Shown: positions 52,854 through 63,800, numbered from the stretch's first letter. The stretch: 64,000 nt of DNA from JBDHTQ01 sp039808765 (GCA_039808765.1 JBDHTQ010000006.1:89769-153768); one strand, 5' to 3'. A program made the numbers and translations. The notes: generated by a model not told the origin, from the sequence alone.

Positions 52854-54062
52854 ATGAAAATACGACTGAAAAACGCCCCGAGGAGAAATCTTTATCTGAT
52901 TCCGGCAAGCTGCTTTTTTGGCGGAATGACATTTTATTATCCTGTCGCCGTTCTTGCTTATGCGCAAATTGCCGGATCTTTTACAGCCGCAATGAGCGTA
53001 TTTTCAATCTATTCACTGTCCCAATTCTTAATGGAGCTTCCAACCGGAATACTGTCCGACAAAATGGGAAGAAAGAAAACAATCATTGCCGGTAGTATCT
53101 GCGAAGTGTTGGCTACGATATTGTATGTTGCGGCTTTTGATTCTCCTCACGGATTATATATCTTACTGGCAGGGGCTTTTTTGAACGGCACCTCTGGAGC
53201 GTTCTTTAGCGGCAATAATGAAGCCATGCTGCATGACTCCCTTACATATTACCGGCAAGAAAAGTATTTTGCTCATTTAATCGGACGGCAACAGTCAATG
53301 GAACAACTGGCTTTGGCTTTTACCGGGCTTGCTGCAGCTTTTGTCTTGTGGCTTGGGTATGGCTATAAAATGCTTTTTATCCTGACGCTTGCACCAGTCA
53401 TTGCCTCACTCCTCTGTGCGTGGTTAACCATTGAACCGATAAAAAAGACAGAAAGCGAGCCTTTGCCCAGTTTGCACCACTTCGTGAAATCGTTAAAACT
53501 AATTGTGCAAAACAAGACACTGCTTTTGCTAACGATAGCAACTGTTTGGCGCAAGGGATGGGGTGAATCTAGCAATAATCTTATGCCTGCCTTTATTGGC
53601 TCACTGTGGTCGGAAAAGAATGTACCTCTTTATCGGACCATGCAAAGCATGATGGGGTTTGTGACCTTTTGGTTCTCGGGAAAAATCGTGATGCATTTGG
53701 GGTATGCCCGTGCGCTTATTTGGTCAGAAAAGATTTCAATGATTGTTGGGTGCACTGCCTATTCGCTGAATAATATGATATCACCCTTTCTTATGATTTT
53801 AACGCAGGTGACATATGCGATGCGAATAACAGCCACCAGCAGTTTGCAGCAATCTCATTTTTCTCAAGAGCAGCGAGCAACCATGGGATCTGTTATCTCA
53901 TTCCTCGAATCTGTTTTTAAAGCGTTTTGTCTGCTTGTTTTGGGTTTTTTAACAGATATTTTTTCACCCACTCATGCTTTGCTGTTCACACTCATGCTAA
54001 CTATACCGGTGCACCTTGTTTATAAAAAAATTTATCGGGATGATATGATTCACGAGAAATAA
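52854..54062 (+). CDS. MFS transporter (paralogue 1)
   Basis: 402 aa from ATG 52854 (a GTG at 52845 is possible). Twelve-helix major facilitator; loop 2-3 motif A is GILSDKMGRKKT. Other family marks: NGTSGAFFSGNNEAMLHDSL and TATSSLQQSHFSQEQRATMGSVISF, the latter common in MFS exporters. Substrate unknown. It shares clear similarity with the next gene. Confidence 0.88.
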   Translation: MKIRLKNAPRRNLYLIPASCFFGGMTFYYPVAVLAYAQIAGSFTAAMSVFSIYSLSQFLMELPTGILSDKMGRKKTIIAGSICEVLATILYVAAFDSPHGLYILLAGAFLNGTSGAFFSGNNEAMLHDSLTYYRQEKYFAHLIGRQQSMEQLALAFTGLAAAFVLWLGYGYKMLFILTLAPVIASLLCAWLTIEPIKKTESEPLPSLHHFVKSLKLIVQNKTLLLLTIATVWRKGWGESSNNLMPAFIGSLWSEKNVPLYRTMQSMMGFVTFWFSGKIVMHLGYARALIWSEKISMIVGCTAYSLNNMISPFLMILTQVTYAMRITATSSLQQSHFSQEQRATMGSVISFLESVFKAFCLLVLGFLTDIFSPTHALLFTLMLTIPVHLVYKKIYRDDMIHEK

Positions 54063-54122
54063 AGAAAGAATCCTATGGTTTTTATCTACTCCTTCGCTCG
54101 CTTTAATTGAGAGAAATAAAGA

Positions 54123-55328
54123 ATGTTGAAAGCTCGATCTCTCCATTCGATCTATCGCAATATTTTTCTGATGAAGCTGATGGAGTTTAGCGGCAGCTTG
54201 CGTTTTTATTATCCGATAACCGTTATTCTTTTTGAAAAGCTTTTGGGCTCTTACACTGCAGCGATGATTGTGATTGCGACGATTGAGGCTGTTCGCTTCA
54301 TCCTTGAAATTCCAACGGGTATTCTCTCCGATAAAATAGGGAGAAGGCTCACGATGGTTTGTGGTGCTGGCAGCGAGGTGATTGGTACAATTCTTTACGC
54401 GCTCTCATTTTACAACCCCCATTTATTATATGCAGGTGCGTTCTTTTTTGGGGTGGGAGGCGCTTTCTATAGCGGCAATAATGAAGCAATGATCTATGAA
54501 ACACTTGCATCGTGTCGGCGAACAAAGCTTTACCCGATTATTCATGGCCAAATACAAGCGATGGAACAATTCGGTTTATGCATCACCGGCGTTGTTACTA
54601 CATTCATTCTTTATATCAAAATGCCCGAACAAACTGTTATGTTGCTCACACTGGTGACGATCACGATTGCGCTAATCGGCAGCTTGTTTTTAATTGACCC
54701 GCCCTCATACCATAAAACGCGAGGCGCCCTAACAACCTTGAATCACTTCAAGGTTGCGCTGTTAATGGTTTTGCGGCACAAAAACTTGCGCCTGCTAACA
54801 ATTGGAACTGTTATCCGCACCGGATCAGGCAATGCGGTTAACTCATTTGTTCCTGGTTATGTTGCGACGGTTTGGCCACTGTGGTTAACCCCAATGTTTA
54901 GAACGCTGCTCAATGGTATCGGTGTGATTTGCTACTGGTTTATCAACCCGATTGTGCGGCGTTATTCTATGTTACAAATTTTGACAGGGGCAAATATTTA
55001 TAGCACCACCTTGGGGTTGCTGGCCTACACTGTAAATAACGCCCTATCGCCATTTATTATTTTATCGCAAAAACCAGCTAACACATTACGCATGACGGCA
55101 ACCAGCACGTTACAGCAGCAAATGTTCAGTGACGAATACCGCTCGACCATGGGGTCGGTGATTTCACTTTTCGGCAGTATATTTAGTGGGCTTTGTTTGG
55201 TTTTAGTGGGATGGTTGGCCGATCACATTGGTCCGGCTAACGCAATGATTGTCATGATTCTTATGGGCGTACCCACTATCTTTATCTATTCATCTCTTTT
55301 TTCTAGAGAAGACAAACTGACACCGTGA
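54123..55328 (+). CDS. MFS transporter (paralogue 2)
   Basis: 401 aa. Motif A is GILSDKIGRRLT; YSGNNEAMIYETL and TATSTLQQQMFSDEYRSTMGSV match paralogue 1 closely in position, so the two arose by tandem duplication and diverged. It starts about 60 nt after the first gene and may be cotranscribed. The stop abuts the stop of the facing CoA-transferase gene with no gap. Confidence 0.88.
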   Translation: MLKARSLHSIYRNIFLMKLMEFSGSLRFYYPITVILFEKLLGSYTAAMIVIATIEAVRFILEIPTGILSDKIGRRLTMVCGAGSEVIGTILYALSFYNPHLLYAGAFFFGVGGAFYSGNNEAMIYETLASCRRTKLYPIIHGQIQAMEQFGLCITGVVTTFILYIKMPEQTVMLLTLVTITIALIGSLFLIDPPSYHKTRGALTTLNHFKVALLMVLRHKNLRLLTIGTVIRTGSGNAVNSFVPGYVATVWPLWLTPMFRTLLNGIGVICYWFINPIVRRYSMLQILTGANIYSTTLGLLAYTVNNALSPFIILSQKPANTLRMTATSTLQQQMFSDEYRSTMGSVISLFGSIFSGLCLVLVGWLADHIGPANAMIVMILMGVPTIFIYSSLFSREDKLTP

Positions 55329-55991
55329 TTATAGCTCGGTAATTGTCATGACCGGAATGCTTTCAGGGATAATCAGAGTGGCTTCAGTTTGGTCTATAAT
55401 TTCTTGAACAGTGAGGCCTGGCGCACGTTCTTTGAGAAGCATGCCTTCCGCAGTTGGCTCAAGAACGGCCAGATCCGTTACAATCAAACTGACAGGGCGG
55501 GCCGATGTAGGCGGAAGGGATAATTTATGCATAATCTTGGAAACACCTTTTGCGCAGTGTTGCATCGCCACGATCACGCGTTTTGCGCCGGACACTAGGT
55601 CCATGGCGCCGCCCATACCGGGAACCAATTTACCGGGAACCATCCAATTGGCGAGAAGGCCTTGCTGATCCACCTGCAATCCGCCTAGCACCGTCATGTC
55701 CAGGTGTCCACCGCGAATAAGTGAAAAAGAAAATGCGGAATCAAAACTTACCGCACCTGGCAAAGCAGAGATATATCCTCCACCCGCATCGGTTAAATAC
55801 GGGTCTTCCATGCCCTCGGGCGGCGGAGCGCCAAAGCCGATAATGCCATTTTCGCTTTGAAAAGAAACGTGCATTTCCGCTGGCACAAATTGTGCTACAA
55901 GCGTAGGCAAACCGATTCCCAAGTTAACCAGCATGCCGTCCCTTAGCTCTTGGGCAACCCGACGGGCAATGATTTCTTTTGTATCCATCAT
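55329..55991 (-). CDS. scoB: Succinyl-CoA:3-ketoacid CoA-transferase subunit B
   Basis: 220 aa. Class I CoA-transferase beta subunit: MLVNLGIGLPTLVAQF, catalytic Glu in QSENGIIGFG, GGHLDMTVLGGLQVD and VPGMGGAMDLVSGAKRVI. Together with the A subunit it activates acetoacetate using succinyl-CoA for ketone-body or PHB-derived acetoacetate use. The start overlaps the end of scoA (ATGA). Confidence 0.93.
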   Translation of the reverse strand: MMDTKEIIARRVAQELRDGMLVNLGIGLPTLVAQFVPAEMHVSFQSENGIIGFGAPPPEGMEDPYLTDAGGGYISALPGAVSFDSAFSFSLIRGGHLDMTVLGGLQVDQQGLLANWMVPGKLVPGMGGAMDLVSGAKRVIVAMQHCAKGVSKIMHKLSLPPTSARPVSLIVTDLAVLEPTAEGMLLKERAPGLTVQEIIDQTEATLIIPESIPVMTITEL

Positions 55992-56644
55992 AGTGGACGC
56001 TCCATCAAATAATCGACAACAACCCCGGGTGTGCGAATGGTATCGGGGGGAAGAATACCAACGGGGACGATTTCATCAGCTTCGGCGATTACTTTTTCGG
56101 CAGCGAGCGCCATAAGCGGATTAAAGTTTGTTGCGGTTAAGCGATACGTTAGATTAAAATTGTGATCAGCTTCGCGCGCTTGAATGAGTGCAAAATCAGC
56201 ACGTAGCGGCTTCTCAAGTAGATAGGTTTCACCGTCGATCTCGATAGTTTCCTTCCCTTGGGCCACGACCGTTCCCACCCCGGTTTTTGTCAAAACACCG
56301 CCTAAACCGGCACCTGCTGCACGAATACGCTCGACCAAGGTCCCTTGTGGTACAAGTTCCACAGTGATTTCACCACTCAGCATTTTTTGTTGTGTCACAG
56401 GATTAAGCCCAATATGTGAGGCAATAACAGTGCTCACACATCCCGCATCGATCAGCTTTCCGATGCCGACACCGGGTCGGGCCGTATCATTGGCGATCAC
56501 AGTTAAGTTTTTTCGGCCCTGTGTGATGAGGGCGTCAATAATTCTTTTTGGTGTGCCTACCCCCATAAAACCGCCAATCATCAGGCGAGCGCCATCGGGA
56601 ATAAGGGCGGCGATTTCTTCAACGTGGAGTGCTTTACGTGTCAT
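55988..56644 (-). CDS. scoA: Succinyl-CoA:3-ketoacid CoA-transferase subunit A
   Basis: 218 aa. Alpha subunit: DGARLMIGGFMGVGTPKRIIDAL, VIASHIGLNPVTQQKMLSGEI, and FALIQAREADHNFNLTYRLTA. Full length. Followed by scoB with a 4-nt overlap. Confidence 0.93.
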   Translation of the reverse strand: MTRKALHVEEIAALIPDGARLMIGGFMGVGTPKRIIDALITQGRKNLTVIANDTARPGVGIGKLIDAGCVSTVIASHIGLNPVTQQKMLSGEITVELVPQGTLVERIRAAGAGLGGVLTKTGVGTVVAQGKETIEIDGETYLLEKPLRADFALIQAREADHNFNLTYRLTATNFNPLMALAAEKVIAEADEIVPVGILPPDTIRTPGVVVDYLMERPL

Positions 56645-56815
56645 TTAAACCTCTTTTACATGGTTGAGGTTGCTTCGTGCATATTGCAACACGGGATATT
56701 TAACGATCGATGAAGAAAAGAAATGCAAAGCGACAGAACAGAAAAAATAAATAAGGACGAAAGTATTCCTTTTGCTCTCGTCTTTTTGTGCGCTACGGGA
56801 TAAACAGAGAAAATC

Positions 56816-58162
56816 ATGAGTGTTGCCTTTGATCCTGGGCTAAATAGCCATTCACTTCTGACGGAAACAGAGACCGACGATACCACCGAAGGGTTGGTGG
56901 CGGCTCGCTCGCTTATTACCATGCGCTGGACTTCAATTTTAGCGCAGCTAACATGTATTTTGCTTGCCAATTATGCGATGGATGCCAATTTGAGTCTGCC
57001 TGCGTGTTTAGCAACCGTTATGGCGGCCTTGGTGTTGAACGTGACGGCGATTGCTCATCGTAAGCAGAACCTTAAATTGAGCGCCCGGCATGCAACGCTT
57101 TATCTCGCTTTTGACGTGCTTCAGCTCTCATTGTTGTTTTATTTAACCGGCGGACTAACTAACCCTTTTGCACTGTTTTTGCTTACTCCTGTTGCGCTTG
57201 CTGCAGGTTTGCTGCGTTTTTGGGCTGTGGCAAGCTTAACTGGACTAACCATTGCTTGCCTTACCCTTAATGCCATGTGGCATCTCCCTTTGCCATGGGT
57301 GAATGGTGCCTTGGAATTGCCGCCACGCTACACGTGGGTGGTGTGGTTTACATTGGTTTTGAGTGTTATCTTTATTGCTTTTTATTCGTGGGGTGTCGCT
57401 CGTAATACCCGACGAATGCGGCGCGCGTTGAATGCGGCCCAAGTTGAGTTGGCCTCAGCCAATCAAATGACAGCAATGGGAGCTTTGGCTGCTGCCGTTG
57501 CGCACGAACTGGGGACGCCACTTGCGACCATTTCTCTGGTTTCTCACGAGCTGTTAAAAGAAATTTCGCCCCGCTCGAGCATTCGCGAGGATGTTGAATT
57601 GTTGGTTAGTCAATCCGAGCGGTGTCGTCAAGTTTTGGCGGATTTTGCCCGTAACCCTTCCGCAGAAGGTGGCGATCCTTACAGAATTGTTCCTCTTCTT
57701 GCGCTGTTAGAAGAGGCGGCTTCTCGGCACAAGGTGGGCGACAAGCAGCTGATGGTTGGAACAGACCAAAACAATGGCGTCCCGCTTATGGTGAGCAGGC
57801 GTCCAGAATTGATGCATGGAATCGGTAATTTTGTGCAAAATGCTTTCCAATTCGCCAAAACTACCGTTACCATTCATGCACAGTGGACAGAGACCATGGT
57901 TCGGGTCACGATTATGGATGATGGGCCGGGGTTTTCCTCGGGCCTTCTCCAAAGGGTCGGCGAGCCCTATATTTCGACCCGTGCTCATTTGCGCACTGGC
58001 CATATGGGGCTTGGTGTGTTTATAGCAAAAACATTGCTTGAAAGAACCAAGGCACGTGTGACTTTTAGCAATAAAAATAAAGGCGGCGCGTGTATTACTG
58101 TTCAATGGCCAAGAATCGCGCCAATATTTGCATCGATGGAGGTTAAACATGATGAATTCTGA
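56816..58162 (+). CDS. regB: Redox-sensing histidine kinase RegB/PrrB/ActS family
   Basis: 448 aa. Six transmembrane helices (about 35-190), with the quinone-binding motif GGLTNPF at 112-118. The H-box AAVAHELGTPLATISL has phospho-His230. The redox Cys known in RegB is present: Cys270 in SQSERCRQVL. The ATPase domain is NFVQNAF (N box), DDGPGFS and GHMGLGVFIAKTL. It controls respiratory and other redox genes through RegA. The regA gene overlaps it by 14 nt. Confidence 0.93.
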   Translation: MSVAFDPGLNSHSLLTETETDDTTEGLVAARSLITMRWTSILAQLTCILLANYAMDANLSLPACLATVMAALVLNVTAIAHRKQNLKLSARHATLYLAFDVLQLSLLFYLTGGLTNPFALFLLTPVALAAGLLRFWAVASLTGLTIACLTLNAMWHLPLPWVNGALELPPRYTWVVWFTLVLSVIFIAFYSWGVARNTRRMRRALNAAQVELASANQMTAMGALAAAVAHELGTPLATISLVSHELLKEISPRSSIREDVELLVSQSERCRQVLADFARNPSAEGGDPYRIVPLLALLEEAASRHKVGDKQLMVGTDQNNGVPLMVSRRPELMHGIGNFVQNAFQFAKTTVTIHAQWTETMVRVTIMDDGPGFSSGLLQRVGEPYISTRAHLRTGHMGLGVFIAKTLLERTKARVTFSNKNKGGACITVQWPRIAPIFASMEVKHDEF

Positions 58163-58754
58163 AACAGCGGCAGCCGCGCCTGTCGAAAAATTAACATTTA
58201 GTGGTGATCCAGCCCGTAGTTTGTTGATTGTTGATGATGATACTGTCTTTCGTCAACGTTTGGCGCGGGCGATGGAAAAACGGGGATTTGATGTCATTTC
58301 TCTTGGCAGCGTGGCAGAGGGTATAAAAATTGCCAAAGATCAGCCCCCCACTTTTGCTGTTTTAGATTTACGCTTGACCGATGGCAGTGGCCTTGATGTG
58401 GTTGAAGCTGTTCGCACAGCCAACCCCGATTGCCGCATTATCATGTTAACCGGTTATGGCAACATTGCGACTGCTGTTGCGGCTGTGAAAGCGGGTGCCA
58501 TTGATTATCTATCAAAGCCAACCGATGCTGATGCTGTGGAGCGCGCTTTATTGGCTGATGGTCGGAGCTTGCCTGCTCCTCCGGAAAATCCGATGTCGGC
58601 CGATCGTGTGCGGTGGGAGCATATAAACCGCGTGTTTGAGCAATGTGATCGCAATGTGTCTGAAACAGCGCGTCGCCTCAAAATGCATCGCCGTACACTT
58701 CAGCGCATCTTGGCGAAGCACGCTCCCAAGGACAATGAGGTGCAAGAAAACTAA
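58149..58754 (+). CDS. regA: Response regulator RegA/PrrA/ActR family
   Basis: 201 aa from ATG 58149 with GGAGG upstream. Receiver domain: LLIVDDDTVFRQRLARAMEKR, phospho-Asp73 in LDLRLTDGSGLDVV, YLSKP. A proline-containing linker (PAPPENP) leads to a Fis-type HTH, CDRNVSETARRLKMHRRTLQ, which is very close to that of known RegA proteins. Coupled to regB. It could control respiratory genes, but no clear RegA site was found. Confidence 0.94.
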   Translation: MMNSETAAAAPVEKLTFSGDPARSLLIVDDDTVFRQRLARAMEKRGFDVISLGSVAEGIKIAKDQPPTFAVLDLRLTDGSGLDVVEAVRTANPDCRIIMLTGYGNIATAVAAVKAGAIDYLSKPTDADAVERALLADGRSLPAPPENPMSADRVRWEHINRVFEQCDRNVSETARRLKMHRRTLQRILAKHAPKDNEVQEN

Positions 58755-58810
58755 TCGCAAAAATTTAGGGACGATAAAAAAGAGATTGATTCTTTGGTGA
58801 TTTTCGTCAA

Positions 58811-58843
58811 ACAAAAGAGAGTGCCCTCTGCCCTCTCTTTTGT
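58811..58843. terminator. Strong hairpin terminator after regA
   Basis: ACAAAAGAGAG (58811-58821) and CTCTCTTTTGT (58833-58843): 11-bp perfect stem with an 11-nt loop. The T-rich right arm favours termination after regA. It lies 10 nt before the next gene's start codon. Confidence 0.7.
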
Positions 58844-58852
58844 TGTGGTCTT

Positions 58853-60061
58853 ATGACTCTCTCCGGCCAATTTTCGATCGACTCAAAACGATTCTTTACA
58901 CTTTTGCTGATTGCATTGGTGTGGACCAATCTTGCGCTCAATGTTCGTGCAACCGCACTGCAGGTTTTAAGCGCTGATCAAAGCTGGATAATGGATAATC
59001 ACCGTGGCCTGGGAACAGACTATATTGCGTTTTGGAGCGCAGCTTATCTGGCGCGTACGTCCCATCCCGAAGATGTGTATGACAATGACAAATTACTGCA
59101 GGAGGGTCATAAAAAAGCCATTCCTTCGAGTGACGATGTGTATGCCTGGTTTTATCCCCCCATCTTGCAAATGTTGATGATGCCTTTTTCTTATCTGCCC
59201 TATGTTTTATCATGGGTAACATTCGATCTGTTCAGTCTCGCTTTTTTTCTTACAGTTTGTTGGCTTATTCGCCCCAAGGGGAGCAGTGTTCTTGTGCCTC
59301 TTTCGTTTGGCGGGGTTTGGTACAGTTTAATATGTGGACAAAACGGCCTTTTATCGGCTGCTGTGTTGGGGAGTGGTCTTTTGTTGCTTAAAAAAGGGCG
59401 CATTTCATTGGGTGGAATGGTTATGGGGGTTCTGATCTATAAGCCGCAAATTGCATTGGCATTGCCGTGGGCTGTGGTGGCACAAAAAAAATATTATCCG
59501 GCAATACTGACAGCTGGCTTAATGGTTGCTGTTCTTACAGCACTTTCCGTCCTCGCTTTGGGAACGGAAGTGTGGGTCGTTTTCTTTGTGTCATCAAGAC
59601 GATTAGCAGACGTTCTTTCCATCGGGCAACTGCCGCTCAGTAATATGATCTCCACATACAGTGCGTTATGGCAAGCCGGATTATCCCCCTGTTTAAGTTT
59701 GTCGTTTCAGGTAGTGTGCGCTGCCTTTGCAGCGATAAGCGTTTTTGCGTTATGGCGACAAGAAAAAATCTCTTTTAATGACAAAGCGGCAGCTTTAATC
59801 ATGGCTGTGCTTTTAACATCTCCGCACCTTTTTCAGTATGAATTCCCCATTTTTGCACTCGCTTTGATGTTTCTTTGGCTGGAAGGTGAGCGGCGTGGTT
59901 GGGGTGTTTTTGAAAAAGCAACCTATTTTATTCTTTATGCTACGTTGCCTTTAATTCCGTATTACTGTGATCCTGTTATTTTCATTCTTATGATGCTTTT
60001 TCTTTTGTGGCGGTCGCGTCGTGATGCCACGCTGGCAACAAATGCAAATATGGTAAATTAA
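58853..60061 (+). CDS. GT87/DUF2029 family membrane protein, putative polyprenyl-sugar glycosyltransferase
   Basis: 402 aa with about ten transmembrane helices. The DUF2029/GT87 pattern is visible: DYIAFWSAAYLA near residue 56, DVYAWFYPPILQMLMMPFSYLP near 94, GQNGLLSAAVLGSGLLLL, YKPQIALALPWAVV. GT87 enzymes use polyprenyl-phosphate sugars, for example in lipoglycan mannosylation. The donor and acceptor here are unknown. Confidence 0.8.
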   Translation: MTLSGQFSIDSKRFFTLLLIALVWTNLALNVRATALQVLSADQSWIMDNHRGLGTDYIAFWSAAYLARTSHPEDVYDNDKLLQEGHKKAIPSSDDVYAWFYPPILQMLMMPFSYLPYVLSWVTFDLFSLAFFLTVCWLIRPKGSSVLVPLSFGGVWYSLICGQNGLLSAAVLGSGLLLLKKGRISLGGMVMGVLIYKPQIALALPWAVVAQKKYYPAILTAGLMVAVLTALSVLALGTEVWVVFFVSSRRLADVLSIGQLPLSNMISTYSALWQAGLSPCLSLSFQVVCAAFAAISVFALWRQEKISFNDKAAALIMAVLLTSPHLFQYEFPIFALALMFLWLEGERRGWGVFEKATYFILYATLPLIPYYCDPVIFILMMLFLLWRSRRDATLATNANMVN

Positions 60062-60084
60062 TCCTTGTTGAGAAAGGCATTCAT

Positions 60085-60765
60085 ATGAAAAAGACATCAC
60101 TTTTAACCCTAGCACTCTCGGCTTTTTTTGTTGGGATCGTTCCCGTCTCGGTGCACGCTGAGCCGGTCTTGAAGGCCGCCGAAAACGATTTTGCTTTCAC
60201 CCTTTCTGCGCAAAATAAAAGTGATCTTAAACGTGTGGAAGATTATCTTAATGCGCTCCCGCCACTGAGAGGCAAATTTACCCAACAAACAGACGATCGG
60301 CCGGATGTTTTGAAGGGGGATATTCTGTTGTGGCGCCCGGGGCGGCTTAAGATTACCTATACACAACCTGTTGGTGATTTTATTGTTGCCGACGGAAAAA
60401 TGATCTATCAGTGGGATTCTCAACTTCATCAGCAAAGTCAGACGTCACTGGATAAAACGCTCGCTGGTGTTATTTTGCGAAAAAATCTTTCTTTCGCCGG
60501 TGATGATGTGACAGTTATTCATGTTGATCACCCTTCTGAAAATGAGCTGGAAATTGCATTGCGCAGTGCCACCGATCCAAATGCAGGCACAATGACTTTG
60601 GTTTTTGATGATCAACCCCTTGTTTTTAAAGGATGGCGAGTCTTGGATGCGCAAAATCTGGTTACGACGGTTGATTTAACAGATATAAAAACCGATGTAA
60701 ATTTATCTAAATCAGATTTTGTTTTTCATAACCCTGACTTTGGTTTGGGTACGCGCCGACAGTAA
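60085..60765 (+). CDS. lolA: Outer-membrane lipoprotein carrier protein LolA-like
   Basis: 226 aa. Signal peptide (about 1-25, ending VHAEP), then the LolA fold: VEDYLNALPPLRGKFTQQ, GDILLWRPGRLKITYTQP, VADGKMIYQWDSQLHQ, and VDLTDIKTDVNLSKSDF. It ferries lipoproteins across the periplasm. Slightly more divergent than usual; it could be a LolA-like protein for other cargo. It precedes the adhesin gene by about 120 nt. Confidence 0.85.
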   Translation: MKKTSLLTLALSAFFVGIVPVSVHAEPVLKAAENDFAFTLSAQNKSDLKRVEDYLNALPPLRGKFTQQTDDRPDVLKGDILLWRPGRLKITYTQPVGDFIVADGKMIYQWDSQLHQQSQTSLDKTLAGVILRKNLSFAGDDVTVIHVDHPSENELEIALRSATDPNAGTMTLVFDDQPLVFKGWRVLDAQNLVTTVDLTDIKTDVNLSKSDFVFHNPDFGLGTRRQ

Positions 60766-60882
60766 TTTTTACACGAAAGGGCCACACTTTTACCTTATTT
60801 GAAGGATAAAGGGTTAAAATTGCTTGTTTTGAGTGCGTGATTGTTTAGAGTCGAAACAAGATATGTCCAAAGGTAAGGGTGG

Positions 60883-63800
60883 ATGCGGAAGCTATCGCTC
60901 ATAACGATCCTGATACTGGTTTTTTGCGCCCATAACACTGCAAACGCAGATGGCGTCGACATGGCAAAAACCGTTGATCCGCAATTACAGGAAATACTAC
61001 AAAAAACACATGAACCAATTGAAAGCTCAACTGAAAACCGCATTGAAACACACTTGAACGCATTGTTTGGCAATCTGGAACGCATTGGCTCGGCTTACAA
61101 TGCTGAGGGGGGTGGTGGTGCGGTGCGTGCGGCGCTTTCGTCCGTATGTGATTATGCCTCCAGCCAATTGACACAATTGGTCAACCCTGCTCAGAACTAC
61201 CTTTTAGATGCAGTCTCATCACACAATGATGGTGAAGAAGCCCCTTCACAGCCCATTTTTTCACGGTTGGCCCAAGAGGGTGGCCAAAATACACTGACAT
61301 ACGCCAGCAGTGCTTGTTACAGCCTTGTCAATGGTTCAGAACTGAGTAGTGGTTCTGGTTTCAATGCTCAAACTATAAAGCAAACCGCCTTGCTGGCCAT
61401 GGCACAAGCGGGGATGCAAGAGCTTAAAAAAACCAAATTGCCGTTTATATCAAAGCTAGAAGCGACGGTTGGGTTTGATGATGGAAAGCCCTACATTTCA
61501 GCCTTAGCCGTCCAGCCCCTGTGGGAAGACAAAAAGCTTGGTCGTTTTATTTTTAATCAGACATCAATAGTACCTCATGACGGTGATCTTAATTTCAATA
61601 CGGGTTTTGCTGTTCGGCAGCTTTTTAAAAATGATACACTGCTATTAGGGGCAAACATCTTTTTTGACCGGACGTTGGATCAGGGTCATAGTCGCATGAG
61701 TGTCGGTGTTGATGCTGAAACCGTAAATTTTGGTTTTTCGGCTAACCGCTATCTTCCCTTATCAGACTGGAAGAGTTTAGATACCTATTACGAAGAACGA
61801 GCGATGCCAGGATGGGATGTGCGCTTGGATGCTCGTCTTGCCGACTACCCCAGTTGGAATGGTTTTTTAAGAGGATATAAGTGGCAGGCTTATGGCCGTG
61901 AAAACAAGAGTATTTGCGGGGTTGAAACTGGACTTGAGTGGACACCCATTCCTGCCCTTACATTTACTGGTGCGATCAATCAAGAGCGTGGTTCTTCGTT
62001 GGATGCCCGGATTGCCATGACGTTTAATTATCGTTTTGGTGACAAGCTCGGGAATCAAGACACGCCCATGCGCGTGAACAGCAAAAGCGTAGCGGACCGT
62101 GTTTATCGCCGCGTTGAGCGTGATAATATTGTTCGGGTTGAAAAGCGACGTAAGCTTTCAACTCAGCTGGGGGTTCTGGAAACAATCGGTTCGAACACAG
62201 TAAGTGATTTTGATGGAACACGTCGTGTAACGTTAGGCACTCCGGTGCTGATGCCTGCCACCGTTACTGTAGCCAATAGTCTTGGGGCTATTGTCCGGCT
62301 TGGTTTTAAAGACGGAGCATTTTTGACGATTGCTCAGGGCAGTTCCATCAGCATTGATCCGAGCCATATAAGGCTCCTTTCTGCCGGGGCTATACAGTAT
62401 GTATCGGGAAGTGTCACGCGTACAGTTACAGTGCCAGGGGGTGTTATCACTTTATTAGGTACGGATATTGATGTGGTGAGCAATGGCACCACCACCACTA
62501 CACGTGTTCGTGACGGAGATATTGTCATTCAGGGTAATGTCGCTGGCGAGCTAAGTGCCGGTGTTGGTGAAATGGGTGAGATTGTTTCTGGTGTTGTAAA
62601 TGGGGTTGCTGAAGGGTCGCCAACATATGAAGCGCATGAAGCGGCTATTGTAAACAAGGTTAGCTGGGTCGGAGCAGAAATCGCTGGTACAAAAGTGGCA
62701 CCATATGTAACTGAAGCACCTTCCGTTGCTGAAGAACGTTTGAGCATCGGTCAAGTGATAAAAATTCGCTTGCACTTTAATGAGGCTGTTCAAGCTCAAG
62801 GCGGCATCCCGCGCCTGCTGATAACAATTGGAGGGCAAAGTCGTTATGCTGATTTCGTAGGAGGGGGAAATACGACAGATTTGCTTTTTGGTTACACCAT
62901 TCAGAACAGCGATTCGGGACTAAATTCTTTTGTGGTGGAAAATGTTGAGCTCAACGGTGCGACTATTTCAGGAAACAACAAAGAGGCAATAATAGCAATT
63001 GTTCCGTCAACAATTACTCTTTCTGCCAATATTAATGATACGACACCGCCTTCAGGGTATGTTGCGGCGTTTACAACAATTCCAATTACACAGGCAAACG
63101 ATAATGCCGTCGGATTTCAAATTACCAACGCTGAAGTGGGGTCAACCTACACGTACACACTTCATGATAGTGGCAGCCATACGCTAACTGCAACAGGTAT
63201 GGTTAATACTTCAACTGTTACTGTTTCTGGATTAAATCTTACAAGCTTTAATGATGGGACAATTACGCTATCCGTCACGCTTAAGGATGACTCAAATAAC
63301 GTCGGGAGCATTGCAACTACGACCACAACAAAAGATACGCTTGCGCCATCAGGATACAGTACGGTGTTTGTGAGCGATCCCATTACACTAAGCAATCAAA
63401 CTGCTGTTGCCTTCAATATCAATAATGCTGAGATCGGTGCTGCTTATGCGTATACCATTAGCGATGCAGCCAGCAATACAGTGGCCGGTACGGGAATGAT
63501 TGGTGCGTCGACGCACCCTGTGAGTGGTGTGAATGTATCAACACTGAATAATGGAACACTAACGCTATCTGTCAGATTAACGGATGGTGTTGGTAACCTT
63601 GGCGCAGCCGTAACCGATACGGTTCTTAAAGACACAAATGTGCCATCAGGTCATAGCGTGGCGTTTACCACGGATCCGGTCGATAGCGCGAATGTCAATG
63701 CAGCAGCATTTAGAATCAGCAATGGTGAAATTGGTGCGGCTTTCAGCTACACCATCAGCGATCCAGCCAGCCACGCTGTGACGGGAACGGGCAATATCAC

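Noticed and set aside
61742..63635. Several reverse-strand open frames opposite the adhesin
   Set aside because: They are antisense shadows of a real long gene, with no start sites or domains of their own.
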